Shown: positions 17,560 to 26,529, counted from the first letter of the stretch. The stretch: 64,000 nt of DNA from JABMQB01 sp963678235 (GCA_963678235.1 OY782766.1:4092001-4156000); one strand, 5' to 3'. Notes: a model not told the origin generated them from the letters alone. Numbers and translations are program-made.

Positions 17560-17593
17560 AAGGGCGGACTCATTTTTGATGTTCGCCCTTTTT
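17560..17593 (+). terminator. Intrinsic terminator closing the glucan cluster
   Basis: AAGGGCGGAC (17560-17569) pairs with GTTCGCCCTT (17581-17590), ten pairs with one G-T, followed by a T run. Confidence 0.85.
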
Positions 17594-17746
17594 ATTTAAT
17601 CTGGATAGGTTTGCCTCTAAAACTCATCATCCAAAAAGCCGAAGGAAAAAACAGCTTCAATCCTCCCAATTATTATTCTGAAATTAAAAGCTCTCAATTC
17701 ATTGTTATTAATATGCATGTTGCCCGCCACTTCCTAATATATATTC

Positions 17747-17777
17747 TTTGTTCTTTCCCTAAGTCCTTTTACATTTG
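17747..17777 (+). promoter_or_regulatory. Bacteroidota-type promoter of the XRE-cupin gene
   Basis: TTTG at 17747-17750, 19 bases, then TACATTTG at 17770-17777 matches the TTTG-N19-TAnnTTTG consensus exactly. Transcription would start near 17784, which rules out the TTG start at 17780 and favours the ATG at 17801. Confidence 0.8.
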
Positions 17778-17800
17778 TATTGGAACTTAACTACAGGGCT

Positions 17801-18376
17801 ATGGAAGGTAAAAGAGATATTGGTAGCAAAATCAAACAATACAGGGAATCCTTACAAATTACAAGAAACGAATTGTCTGAACGATCTGGTTTGGATATGG
17901 AGCAAATAACCAAAATCGAAGATAAACAGGAAATCCCTTCTATGGGACCTCTTATCAAAATTGCCAGGGGATTGGGAACCCGCCTCGGAACGTTCTTAGA
18001 CGATTCAGACCAGATTGGACCTGTGCTGGTTAGGGCTGGCGATGAACACGATACCATTAGCTTTGCTTCACAAAACATTGGTACGCGCGAGCACCTTAAT
18101 TTCTTTTCGCTGGCGCACGATAAAACGGGAAGGCACATGGAGCCTTTTATTATTGACATTGAAGCAAACAACGAATCCAACTATAAATTATCATCGCACG
18201 AGGGTGAAGAATTTATTTATGTGTTGGATGGCGAAATTGAAATTAATTATGGGAAAGAACTGTACCATTTGAAAAAAGGGGACAGCATTTACCTTGATTC
18301 GATCATTGCCCATAATGTGCACGCTTACCAAAACCAAAGTGCAAAAATGCTTGCTGTAATTTATATTCCTGCCTAA
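17801..18376 (+). CDS. XRE-family regulator with C-terminal cupin domain
   Basis: A 191-residue DNA-binding protein. Residues about 8-62 are a helix-turn-helix of the XRE type (IKQYRESLQITRNELSERSGLDMEQI), and residues about 105-190 are a cupin_2 barrel with HEGEEFIYVLDGEIEINYG and KKGDSIYLDSIIAHNVHAY. Such fusions sense a small ligand through the cupin and control nearby metabolic genes. It is followed after 23 bases by the AMP-dependent ligase, and XRE-cupin/ligase pairs are a recurring arrangement, so that ligase is its likely target. The start at 17801 was chosen from the promoter position. Confidence 0.9.
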   Translation: MEGKRDIGSKIKQYRESLQITRNELSERSGLDMEQITKIEDKQEIPSMGPLIKIARGLGTRLGTFLDDSDQIGPVLVRAGDEHDTISFASQNIGTREHLNFFSLAHDKTGRHMEPFIIDIEANNESNYKLSSHEGEEFIYVLDGEIEINYGKELYHLKKGDSIYLDSIIAHNVHAYQNQSAKMLAVIYIPA

Positions 18377-18399
18377 ATAAAACCACTAAAAAGCCAATT

Positions 18400-20052
18400 A
18401 TGGAATTGCTGGATTATACATTAGGAGAAGCACTTGAAAAATGGGCGATTAATACTCCCGAAAAAGAGTTTATTGCTTATCCTGACCGAAGTTTACGCTT
18501 CAATTATTTTGCATTTAACGAGCGTGTTGACAAGCTGGCGAAAGGACTTCTCTACATTGGTGTAAACAAAGGGGATAAGGTAGGAATACTGGCAAAAAAT
18601 GTTCCCGACTGGACTACCTTTATGTTTGCAACAGCCAAAATTGGGGCAGTTTTAGTTCCAATAAATACTGGTTTTAAATCTTCAGAATTGGAGTTTCTCC
18701 TGAAAGATGCCGATATTAAGGTTCTTTGTGTTGCAGAAGGGCATAAAGATCATTCTTTTGTACAGCAATTGCTTAATCTCGTCCCCGAGATAAAACTTCA
18801 CCCCAGGGGAGAATTATTATCAGAGAAGTTGCCTTACCTTACCAGCGTTATTTATATTGGGCAGCAGAAATACAAAGGTATGTTTAGTATCCAGGAGTTG
18901 ATGCTTTTGGGTGAACACATTGATAATATTGAACTTGAAAGTTTAAGAGAGTCGTTGACCTGTGATGATGTGGTATTAATGCAATATACTTCGGGCACAA
19001 CTGGTAGCCCCAAAGGCGTTATGCTTTCACATTATAGCATTATTAATAATGGCTTTTCAGTTGGTGAATGTATGAAATTCTCTTCCGATGAGAAATTATT
19101 ATTATGCGTGCCCCTTGCCAATAGTTTCGGCAATGTATTAGGCGTTTGCTCCATTGTTTCTCATGGCGCAACTATGGTTATCACCGAAGAATTCGATCCA
19201 CTTTTAGTGCTGGCTTCCATTCAGAAAGAAAAGTGTACAGCTATATTTGGCGTGCCAACCATGTTTATTGAAATTCTGGAATCACCAATGTTTGATGTGT
19301 TTAATCTTAGTTCGTTAAGAACCGGGATCATGTCGGGTGCACCTTGCCCCATCGAATTAATGAAAAAAGTAATGGGGCAGATGAATTGTAAAGATATTAT
19401 CATCGTTTACGGATTAACGGAAGCTTCGCCGGCAATGACTGCAACCCGGTGCCATAATTCGGCAGAAGTCAGGTCGTCAACCATTGGTTTTGAGTTGCCA
19501 AACGTTGAGGTGAAAATCCTTAACCCAGAAACCGGGGAAGAATGTGCCATTGGCGAAGAAGGGGAAATATGCTGCAAAGGTTATAACCTGATGAAAGGAT
19601 ATTACCAAAATGAAAAGGTAAGTAAAAAGGCTTTTAATAAGGATGGCTGGTTGCTTTCGGGCGACCTGGCAGTGAAAAACAAGGATGGGTTTTATAAGAT
19701 AACCGGACGAATTAAGGAAACCATATTACGCGGCGGGGAAAGCATCCATCCGAAACCTATCGAAGAGTTTTTACTAAAAATGCCGCAAATAGAAAGTGTG
19801 GAAGTGGCTGGTATTCCAAGCCCCAAATACGGCGAGCAGGTTGGTGCATTTATTATTGTAAAAAAGGGTGAATCACTTTCGGAAGAAGAAGTGCAAGAGT
19901 TCTGTAAAAATAAAATTGCCACCATAAAAATCCCAAAATACATCTTTTTTGTGGAAGAATTTCCAACCGCAGATATGGACCGGGCTCAGAAATTTAAGCT
20001 TACCGATTTAGCCATGAAAACACTTTATGAGCGGGGAGAGAAAGTAATATAG
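18400..20052 (+). CDS. AMP-binding acyl-CoA synthetase-like ligase
   Basis: A 550-residue member of the ANL (adenylating) superfamily, closest in look to fatty-acid CoA ligases. The P-loop-like motif YTSGTTGSPKGV, the YGLTEASPA substrate loop, the GDLAVKNKDGFYKITGRIKE hinge, and RGGESIHPKPIEE are intact. It would activate a carboxylic acid as the acyl-AMP and pass it to CoA, in the cytoplasm. One oddity: the C-terminal A10 motif, normally TGKIQKF, reads MDRAQKF, so the catalytic Lys is replaced by Arg (see findings). It is in a probable operon with the XRE-cupin regulator; the first GT39 gene begins 22 bases after its stop. Confidence 0.88.
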   Translation: MELLDYTLGEALEKWAINTPEKEFIAYPDRSLRFNYFAFNERVDKLAKGLLYIGVNKGDKVGILAKNVPDWTTFMFATAKIGAVLVPINTGFKSSELEFLLKDADIKVLCVAEGHKDHSFVQQLLNLVPEIKLHPRGELLSEKLPYLTSVIYIGQQKYKGMFSIQELMLLGEHIDNIELESLRESLTCDDVVLMQYTSGTTGSPKGVMLSHYSIINNGFSVGECMKFSSDEKLLLCVPLANSFGNVLGVCSIVSHGATMVITEEFDPLLVLASIQKEKCTAIFGVPTMFIEILESPMFDVFNLSSLRTGIMSGAPCPIELMKKVMGQMNCKDIIIVYGLTEASPAMTATRCHNSAEVRSSTIGFELPNVEVKILNPETGEECAIGEEGEICCKGYNLMKGYYQNEKVSKKAFNKDGWLLSGDLAVKNKDGFYKITGRIKETILRGGESIHPKPIEEFLLKMPQIESVEVAGIPSPKYGEQVGAFIIVKKGESLSEEEVQEFCKNKIATIKIPKYIFFVEEFPTADMDRAQKFKLTDLAMKTLYERGEKVI

Positions 20053-20074
20053 CATAAAACACTAATTTAATCGT

Positions 20075-21496
20075 ATGAGAATATACAAATCATCATATGC
20101 ATTCTTGTTTTTTATTGGCCTATCCATTGTTCTCCGTTTTTTTAGTTTTTTCCCAAGTGTGCTCGACCACGATGAATCAACCTATATGGTTATTGGGAGG
20201 GACATCCTGCAAGGAAAAGTTCTGTACACCGATGTAACGGATAATAAACCAATAGGGATTTTTATAATTTATGCAATTCTGCACTGGTTGTTTGGTTATT
20301 CCATTTATCTGAAACGACTTTTTGTTGCTCTGCTCGTGGGTGTATCAGCATCTCTTATTCGGCATATTTCAAAAAAAATCTTTCAGGATAATAGAGTTGC
20401 ATTTTGGTCTGGTACAATTTATATCCTTTTTAGTTCACTCCGCATTTATTATGGTTTGTCGCCTAATACCGAAATCTTTTTTAACTTCTTCACCATCTGC
20501 GGTTTGCATTTCCTTATCAAAAAGAACAATTTAGCATTATTCGTAAGTGGACTGCTTTTCGGTATTGGTTTTATGATCAAATATGTGGTACTCTTTGATT
20601 TTTTGGCTATTTGCTCGTTCTTTTTTATCCTTCAAATAATCCAAAACAGAAAATTAACCAGGCAGATAATTTCTCCATTTCTGTTCGCTGCGTTGGGATT
20701 TTTAATCCTTTTCTTAAGTATTAATTTATATTTCTGGTTTGGTAATAATTTTTCTGATTTTTATTCTGCAATGTATATCATACCGAAATCCTATGCGGTT
20801 AATCCTTCGTTTGATAAATTTATAAAGATGCTGATCGACTTCGCAATCTGGTTTGCGCCATTTCATGTTTTAATTGCATATGTGCTATTGGCAAGAAATA
20901 AGGTTTTGGAAAATTGGCACAAAGCGTTTTTTATAGTATGGATTGCTGCGGTATTGCTAGCCATATATTTGCCAGGGAAAGGATTTAATCATTATACAAT
21001 TCAACTTATGGTTCCATTTAGTTTGATTGCTGGTTTGTTTTTTCATCCCCAAATAAAGGAGCAAAAATTCGTAAAATTTATCCTAAGTAAAAAGATCGGG
21101 GTGATTATTGGGATCACTTTTGTGGTTGGCTTAGAAGTGGCTAGTTTGGGGAAAAATGTTCTTCGTAAAGATCGTTATAAAGAAGTTGCTAACTATATTA
21201 ATCAGGAATTGGAACCGGGAGAACAGATTTACCCTTCAAACTTTGGGCAAATAATGTATTACCTAACAAGATCAGATGCACCTACGAAATATATCCACCG
21301 TTCAATATTAAGTTCTGACCTTCATGAAATCTACGGTATCGATCCAAATGTCGAAATAAAAAAGATTATTGATAAGGAACCAAAATATGTAATCGTCAAA
21401 AATGAATTTGAGATTGTCGAAAATTTAATAAGAGAGGATTATTTTCTCGACAAAAGCTTTCACCATGATAAGATACATTTATATAAAAGAAAGTAG
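20075..21496 (+). CDS. GT39-like (ArnT/PMT-type) membrane glycosyltransferase, copy 1
   Basis: A 473-residue polytopic membrane protein with roughly ten hydrophobic segments. The first periplasmic loop contains LDHDESTYMVIGRDILQGK, the Asp-Glu-containing loop seen in the GT39/ArnT superfamily that transfers sugars from polyprenyl-phosphate carriers. TDVTDNKPIGIFIIYA is the second conserved block. The last 110 residues form a soluble tail ending in HLYKRK. The sugar and acceptor are unknown. A very similar gene follows 134 bases later, so this is a tandem duplicate. It starts 22 bases after the ligase stop. Confidence 0.85.
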   Translation: MRIYKSSYAFLFFIGLSIVLRFFSFFPSVLDHDESTYMVIGRDILQGKVLYTDVTDNKPIGIFIIYAILHWLFGYSIYLKRLFVALLVGVSASLIRHISKKIFQDNRVAFWSGTIYILFSSLRIYYGLSPNTEIFFNFFTICGLHFLIKKNNLALFVSGLLFGIGFMIKYVVLFDFLAICSFFFILQIIQNRKLTRQIISPFLFAALGFLILFLSINLYFWFGNNFSDFYSAMYIIPKSYAVNPSFDKFIKMLIDFAIWFAPFHVLIAYVLLARNKVLENWHKAFFIVWIAAVLLAIYLPGKGFNHYTIQLMVPFSLIAGLFFHPQIKEQKFVKFILSKKIGVIIGITFVVGLEVASLGKNVLRKDRYKEVANYINQELEPGEQIYPSNFGQIMYYLTRSDAPTKYIHRSILSSDLHEIYGIDPNVEIKKIIDKEPKYVIVKNEFEIVENLIREDYFLDKSFHHDKIHLYKRK

Positions 21497-21630
21497 CTTA
21501 TTTTAACTAGCATTTTAAAATCATACCTTAGGTGTTCTAAATCCCCCAAAAGTAAAAACCAGCGCTTTTTTATTTATTAATGATGAGAAAACCATTAAAG
21601 GCCTTATATTAGCAGCTTTTTGTGCAAAAT

Positions 21631-23055
21631 ATGAGGTTGAATAAAAGTACGGTCATATTTCTTATTTATATCGGGATATCGATTCTATTACGATTCTTTA
21701 GTTTTTATCCGACTACCCTTGACCACGATGAATCAACCTATATGATTATTGGGCGCGATATTCTTAATGGGAAACTTTTGTATACCGATGTAACCGATAC
21801 AAAGCCCGTTGGTATTTTTATTATTTACGCATTTTTACACGCCATTTTTGGTTATTCCATATTTTTAAAACGCCTTTTTGTTGCCGTGCTTATCGGGGCT
21901 TCCGCACATCTTATATACCTTATCTCTAAACAATTATTTGCTGATAAAAAGGTTGCGCTTTGGTCTGGTGCAATTTATATTTTGTACATATCTATTTGGG
22001 GTTATTTTGGTTTGTCGCCAAATGCCGAAGTATTTTTTAATTTTTTCACCATTGCCGGGCTCCTGTTTTTAGTACAAAAAAACGGATTTACATATTTCGC
22101 AGGAGGAATATTGTTTGGCTTGGGCTTTATGGTGAAGTATTTGGTTTTGCTCGATTTTGTTGCCATTACCTTGTTCTTTTTTATTTTAGAGATATACAAA
22201 ACAAAGGGTTTTAGCTGGCGCTATTTTTCTCATTTTGCCTTGGCAGGCTTAGGTTTTATTCTGCCCTTTGTATGCGTGAACCTATTTTTCTATTCCGGGG
22301 TAAATTTCAGCGATTTTTATTTTATAACCTATACTATTCCGGGATCGTATGGAAACCAGTCTGAATTATGGGCTTATTTTAAAATAGTTTTTGATTTTCT
22401 GTTGCGTTTTTTTCCTTTTTCAATATTGGTGTTTTACGTGTTGTTTACCAAAAACCGTGCACTTGTGAGTTGGCATAAAAAATTCTTTTTGGTTTGGATA
22501 GCCGGGGTTTTAATTGCCATGTTCCTTCCCGGGAAAGGGTTTAGCCATTATTCCATTCAATTGATGGTGCCCTTTAGTTTTGTCGCCGGGCTGTTTTTTA
22601 GCCCCGAATTAAATGATAGGCCTTTTGTGAATTTAATACTCAACAAAAAAGTCGGGTTGGTTTTTCTGATCCTTTTTATTTCTGCCTCTGAAACGGCAAG
22701 TTTTATGGAAAATTATCTTCAGGAAGATAAGCACCAGCTTGTTGCAGATTATATTATGGAAGATTTAAGCCAAGACGATATAATTTACACATCCAATTCC
22801 GATCAAATTATTTATTACCTCACAAAAACAGAATCGCCAACAAAATATGTACATTCTTCGATTTTATCCACCGACCTTTACAAAGTTTTTGGTATCGATA
22901 ATAAGGAAGAAATTCAGCGTATTATGGATCAAAAACCCAAATACGTGTTGGTAAAGGATCGATTTAAAATTGTGGAGGACCTGTTGAAAGAAGACTACTT
23001 TTTAGACCGTACTTTTCAAGGAGACAAGCTGCGTTTATATAAACGCGAAAGTTAA
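21631..23055 (+). CDS. GT39-like membrane glycosyltransferase, copy 2
   Basis: A 474-residue paralogue of the preceding gene with the same topology and motifs (LDHDESTYMIIGRDILNGK, TDVTDTKPVGIF, LFLPGKGFSHYSIQLMVPFSF). Similarity to copy 1 runs from the first residues to the last (HLYKRK there, LRLYKRES here) and is highest in the N-terminal catalytic loop. A GTG start at 21622 is possible, but alignment of MRLNKS with MRIYKS in copy 1 favours the ATG at 21631. No function for a specific sugar can be assigned. Divergence between the copies suggests an old duplication or different acceptor sugars. Confidence 0.85.
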   Translation: MRLNKSTVIFLIYIGISILLRFFSFYPTTLDHDESTYMIIGRDILNGKLLYTDVTDTKPVGIFIIYAFLHAIFGYSIFLKRLFVAVLIGASAHLIYLISKQLFADKKVALWSGAIYILYISIWGYFGLSPNAEVFFNFFTIAGLLFLVQKNGFTYFAGGILFGLGFMVKYLVLLDFVAITLFFFILEIYKTKGFSWRYFSHFALAGLGFILPFVCVNLFFYSGVNFSDFYFITYTIPGSYGNQSELWAYFKIVFDFLLRFFPFSILVFYVLFTKNRALVSWHKKFFLVWIAGVLIAMFLPGKGFSHYSIQLMVPFSFVAGLFFSPELNDRPFVNLILNKKVGLVFLILFISASETASFMENYLQEDKHQLVADYIMEDLSQDDIIYTSNSDQIIYYLTKTESPTKYVHSSILSTDLYKVFGIDNKEEIQRIMDQKPKYVLVKDRFKIVEDLLKEDYFLDRTFQGDKLRLYKRES

Positions 23056-23130
23056 CGGACAATTCATTCGAAAAAAACATTTTGCATTTGACTTTTTTGT
23101 AACTTCCCTCAACTAAAAATTACAACCGCC

Positions 23131-24081
23131 ATGAACATAAGTTATTCTGATCCCTTATCGCGGGCTTGGGCTCGAATGAAAAAAGCCCTTTTCCAACCTT
23201 TTAATATGAACAAATGGGTAAACATAGGTTTTACTGCCTGGCTGGCAAGTTTTACCGATTGTAATGGAAGTAGTGGAAGCAATAATTCGAACATAGGAAA
23301 CAAACATGATTTTGGAGAGTTCTTTGATATGCCACAAACTGCCTGGCAATGGCTCAACGATCATACATTCTGGTTTAGCCTTATAGTTGTAGGAGTGATT
23401 TTGTTAATGTTGCTGGTAACAGTGTTGATGTGGCTTAGCTCGCGCGGTAAATTTATGTTCCTTTATAATGTTGTTTATGATAAAGACGAGGTGCGAAAAC
23501 CCTGGAATGAATTTAAAAAGCTAGGAAACTCTTTGTTTGTTTGGCAGTTTTTTTATTCCTGGATTGCTTTTTTTATGGTTATCGGGTTCTTTATTTTCGG
23601 ATTTTTATCATTCAAAAAAATGTATTTTGGAGGAGTCCCTGATGCCGTTAAGATTTCATCGATTGTTAGCATGGTTTTGGTCTTTTTGATCTTTCTCATC
23701 CTATTTGGCTATATCTCGCTCTTTTTAAAAGATTTTGTGGTCCCGATAATGTATAAACATAAACTACCAGTTGGAAAGGCGTGGTTTAAATTTCTTTCCT
23801 TATTAGGAAAAAACCTGGGACCATTTATAGTTTATGGACTATTTATTTTTGTTTTGAGTATTGGCGCGGCTATTGCCATTATATTCTTTGCTCTGGCAAC
23901 ATGCTGTATTGGTTTATTGTTGCTGGTCATACCCGTTGTAGGCGCCATAATCCTTCTTCCGGTAACTTATACCTTCAGGGCGTTTAGCATCGAATTTTTA
24001 GGGCAGTTCGGCGATGATTACACTCTGTTACCTGAAGAAACTATTTCAATAGAAAGCTTAACATCTGAGAATATTCAATAG
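23131..24081 (+). CDS. Polytopic membrane protein of unknown function
   Basis: A 316-residue protein with about five to six hydrophobic segments (near residues 25-40, 80-105, 140-165, 185-215 and 225-285). The N-terminus ISYSDPLSRAWARMKKALFQPFNMNKW and a Ser/Asn-rich loop precede the first long helix. It resembles the glycerophosphoryl-diester phosphodiesterase membrane-domain-like proteins found widely in bacteria (DUF7544-like), but no catalytic motif is visible. It follows the GT39 pair by 75 bases and precedes tspO by 60 bases on the same strand, so cotranscription is possible but not shown. Confidence 0.7.
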   Translation: MNISYSDPLSRAWARMKKALFQPFNMNKWVNIGFTAWLASFTDCNGSSGSNNSNIGNKHDFGEFFDMPQTAWQWLNDHTFWFSLIVVGVILLMLLVTVLMWLSSRGKFMFLYNVVYDKDEVRKPWNEFKKLGNSLFVWQFFYSWIAFFMVIGFFIFGFLSFKKMYFGGVPDAVKISSIVSMVLVFLIFLILFGYISLFLKDFVVPIMYKHKLPVGKAWFKFLSLLGKNLGPFIVYGLFIFVLSIGAAIAIIFFALATCCIGLLLLVIPVVGAIILLPVTYTFRAFSIEFLGQFGDDYTLLPEETISIESLTSENIQ

Positions 24082-24141
24082 TCGCACACTCAACTAAAGT
24101 CCAAACAGTTTGTTATAAAGAATAGTTAGAATGAGGGAACT

Positions 24142-24600
24142 ATGTATTTAAGAATAGCATTTTTTTTAGTTCTGAATTTTGGGGCGCTTGCAATTGGCAG
24201 TCGGTTTACAGGGGCAGGTGTTCCTTCCGAATGGTACCAGCACCTTGCAAAAGCTCCGTGGACACCACCGGGATGGGTTTTTGGTGCAGCTTGGACTACC
24301 ATCATGATTTGTTTTTCCATTTATATGGCATTTGCCTGGAAAATGGTTGAAAACCGGAATTTATTGCTTGGACTATTTATTCTTCAGTGGGTATTAAATG
24401 TACTTTGGAACCCGGTATTTTTTAAATATCACCATGTATTGCCAGCATTGGTAGTCATTACAGCTTTAACAATTCTTGTAATCTATTTTCTGCTTGCTTA
24501 TTTTGCCAGGTTTAAAGCTATTTCACTTTTGATTTTGCCGTATGTTCTTTGGCTTTTGGTGGCAACATCACTTAATTTATATATTTATTTAAAGAATTAA
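24142..24600 (+). CDS. tspO: TspO/MBR family tryptophan-rich sensory protein
   Basis: A 152-residue five-helix membrane protein of the TspO family, which binds porphyrins and related ligands. The signature stretches are present: WYQHLAKAPWTPPGWVFG near residues 30-47, LQWVLNVLWNPVFF in helix 3, and PYVLWLLVATSLNLYIY in helix 5. Length is standard. In bacteria it links tetrapyrrole levels or light/oxygen state to gene expression, but its role here is not indicated by neighbours. It converges on the next, minus-strand gene with 17 bases between the stops; a short AAAGCG/CGCTTT palindrome lies in that gap. Confidence 0.93.
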   Translation: MYLRIAFFLVLNFGALAIGSRFTGAGVPSEWYQHLAKAPWTPPGWVFGAAWTTIMICFSIYMAFAWKMVENRNLLLGLFILQWVLNVLWNPVFFKYHHVLPALVVITALTILVIYFLLAYFARFKAISLLILPYVLWLLVATSLNLYIYLKN

Positions 24601-24617
24601 TGAAAGCGGACGCTTTG

Positions 24618-25010
24618 TTACGAAGCCTCCGAAAGTAATTGTCGGGCTTCTTGTTGAAGGATTTCGGGGATACAAATTTGCCTTTTTTCAATGCTCTCGA
24701 GCCATGGTTTTATATCGTTTGGTTGCAAAGTATAAAGCACATCCCTTATTTCTTCTATTTCTTCATCGCTATAGTTCGATGGGGTTTTCTCTTTAAAACG
24801 ATCCAGCTCCTCATCATCAAAATATTCAATTTCGTCCGAGAGTTTCTTTTGGAGGTCAAGTTCGCAAACCTCATGCGCACCACAACAGTCTGAAGGTGGC
24901 GCAATAATCTCATCTGCATGAGAATCACCTTTTTTGTATTTTGAGGCAAGGAAAGTACCACCTGCCACAAAAATAAAAATCACTACCAGTATTCCTATCA
25001 AAATTTCCAT
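24618..25010 (-). CDS. Single-pass membrane protein with a CCGAHEVCE cysteine motif
   Basis: A 130-residue protein with one N-terminal membrane helix (residues about 3-22, MEILIGILVVIFIFVAG), then a cytoplasmic or periplasmic acidic domain. The motif DCCGAHEVCE (near residues 41-50) clusters three cysteines and a histidine and could bind a metal or Fe-S centre. The C-terminal half is Asp/Glu-rich with long helices (YFDDEELDRFKEK, EEIEEIRDVLYTLQPND). Similar small proteins occur across Bacteroidota, sometimes annotated by inheritance as phospholipases, but I see no lipase motif. Function is unknown. Confidence 0.7.
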   Translation of the reverse strand: MEILIGILVVIFIFVAGGTFLASKYKKGDSHADEIIAPPSDCCGAHEVCELDLQKKLSDEIEYFDDEELDRFKEKTPSNYSDEEIEEIRDVLYTLQPNDIKPWLESIEKRQICIPEILQQEARQLLSEAS

Positions 25011-25081
25011 TAAGCAAGAAGATCAAAAACACACATTAATTTGAAAAGAATTGTTTCAAACGAATGGTTCAAAACAAGAAG

Positions 25082-25120
25082 AAAAATGATTGGCAATCCA
25101 GGGGTGAATTACCAATCATT
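25082..25120 (-). terminator. Intrinsic terminator after the cyclophilin gene
   Basis: On the minus strand AATGATTGG (25120-25112) pairs perfectly with CCAATCATT (25093-25085) and is followed by a run of five T. It lies 13 bases past the cyclophilin stop. Confidence 0.8.
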
Positions 25121-25132
25121 CATCGCAATAAT

Positions 25133-25570
25133 TTAGCTTTCGATGATCACTATTTTTTCAATCTCATCGTTTTGCCTGATATCGTCAATCACATCCAAAC
25201 CTTCGTATACTTTGCCGAAGCATGTATGGTTTCTGTCGAGGTGGGCAGTATTTGTTCTGCTGTGGCAAATGAAGAATTGTGAACCTCCTGTATTTCTTCC
25301 GGCATGCGCCATTGAAAGAACGCCTCGGTCATGGTATTGGTTATTTCCGTCCAATTCACATTTAATAGAATACCCCGGTCCTCCAGCGCCTGTTCCGTCT
25401 GGGCAACCTCCCTGAATTACAAAATCAGGTATTACCCTGTGGAAAGTTAATCCGTCATAAAAGCCATCTTTTGCCAGTTTTATGAAATTCTCAACGGTTC
25501 CCGGGGCATCTTCTTCATAAAAGTTCACTTTCATTACCCCTTTACTTGTATGAATTTCAGCTTGTTTCAT
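25133..25570 (-). CDS. Cyclophilin-type peptidyl-prolyl cis-trans isomerase
   Basis: A 145-residue cytoplasmic cyclophilin that catalyses proline isomerisation during protein folding. The catalytic core is visible: LTFHRVIPDFVIQGGCPDGTGAGG with the active-site Arg, then SMAHAGRNTGGSQFFI and the C-terminal LDRNHTCFGKVYEGLDVID. There is no signal peptide. The reading frame extends 12 codons upstream to 25606, but a good -7 box (25604-25611) overlaps that extension, so the ATG at 25570 is the more likely start. It is transcribed alone, with its own terminator. Confidence 0.95.
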   Translation of the reverse strand: MKQAEIHTSKGVMKVNFYEEDAPGTVENFIKLAKDGFYDGLTFHRVIPDFVIQGGCPDGTGAGGPGYSIKCELDGNNQYHDRGVLSMAHAGRNTGGSQFFICHSRTNTAHLDRNHTCFGKVYEGLDVIDDIRQNDEIEKIVIIES

Positions 25571-25603
25571 AATATTTTCTTTAATTGTATTTATAGTATT
25601 GGA

Positions 25604-25611
25604 CAAAGTTA
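25604..25611 (-). promoter_or_regulatory. Bacteroidota -7 box of the cyclophilin gene
   Basis: TAACTTTG on the minus strand, a perfect TAnnTTTG, 33 bases before the chosen start. The -33 box is weak (TTTT about 18 bases upstream). Confidence 0.55.
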
Positions 25612-25692
25612 CTACATATTTTTATATGTAAAAGTTTTCATAAAACGAAGAGGCTAGGAAATATCTATCCATAAAATAAAGGATACCCATCA

Positions 25693-25723
25693 TTTCATAT
25701 TGAAAGGTATATTTTTATCTTTG
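25693..25723 (+). promoter_or_regulatory. Bacteroidota-type promoter of the repeat lipoprotein
   Basis: TTTC at 25693-25696, 19 bases, then TATCTTTG at 25716-25723. One mismatch in the -33 box, none in the -7 box. The start codon is 38 bases downstream. Confidence 0.65.
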
Positions 25724-25761
25724 TTTTTATCAAAAACCAGAAACAATCAATTTATATAACC

Positions 25762-26520
25762 ATGAAAGTAAAAGCCCATTTTTTTGTCCTAAGTATTATT
25801 TCTTTATTAATTACAGTTTCGTGTTTCAATCCATCAGAAAAAAAGAAAACAGCGTCGGGAGAAGATGTGAGTGTTAACGACACCACAGAAATTTTAAAGG
25901 CACCTTTTAAAAACAACCGGAACAAGGTTGAATATGAGGTGTCGGTAAAAAAAGGCACCAAAATAAAGCACGGTATCCAAACGCGTTTTTACGATCATGG
26001 GAGTGTATATTCGAAAATTAATTACAAAGAGGGGAAAAAATCGGGAATGGCATATACCTATTACCCGGAATATAAAGGAGCAGAACCAAAGGTTTGGAAA
26101 GAACAACCATATGTCAACGGGAAATTAAGCGGGATTTGCAAGCGTTACCATAAAAATGGAAAGATTCAGGCAGAATATGAATATTACGAGGGATTTCCGG
26201 CAGTTGGACTAAAAGAGTGGAAAGATTCAGGCGATCCGGTAACTCTGCCTAGACTAAATGTCAGTAAAGAAGTTATCAATCACCAGACCTACCTTAAAGC
26301 TAGCATGTCAAACAATGCGAAAAACGTTAAATTTTATGAAGGCACCCTTTTGAATGGCAAATATGTAACCAAAAATATTGTACCCTTGCTGACGAAAAGT
26401 GGTGTTGGCGAATTGACAATTCCGCACACTTCGAATAAAAAGAATGTAACCATAATTGCTGTTTTAAGTACCCGTTACCGAAATACATATTATGTAGCAA
26501 AAACGGTTAACCTTAAATAA
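25762..26520 (+). CDS. Lipoprotein with MORN/YwqK-like repeats
   Basis: A 252-residue protein with a lipoprotein signal: a hydrophobic stretch then TVSC, with Cys at residue 21 as the lipidated residue. Residues about 55-155 contain short repeated segments of the MORN/YwqK kind (KHGIQTRFYDHGSVYSKINY, KSGMAYTYYPE, KLSGICKRYHKNGKIQAEY), where Gly and aromatic residues alternate with beta hairpins. The C-terminal 90 residues form a separate domain of unknown type. The protein is expected at the inner or outer membrane. Its role is unknown; such repeats usually act in protein binding. It converges on the ferredoxin gene with nine bases between the stops. Confidence 0.7.
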   Translation: MKVKAHFFVLSIISLLITVSCFNPSEKKKTASGEDVSVNDTTEILKAPFKNNRNKVEYEVSVKKGTKIKHGIQTRFYDHGSVYSKINYKEGKKSGMAYTYYPEYKGAEPKVWKEQPYVNGKLSGICKRYHKNGKIQAEYEYYEGFPAVGLKEWKDSGDPVTLPRLNVSKEVINHQTYLKASMSNNAKNVKFYEGTLLNGKYVTKNIVPLLTKSGVGELTIPHTSNKKNVTIIAVLSTRYRNTYYVAKTVNLK

Positions 26521-26529
26521 GAATTTTGT

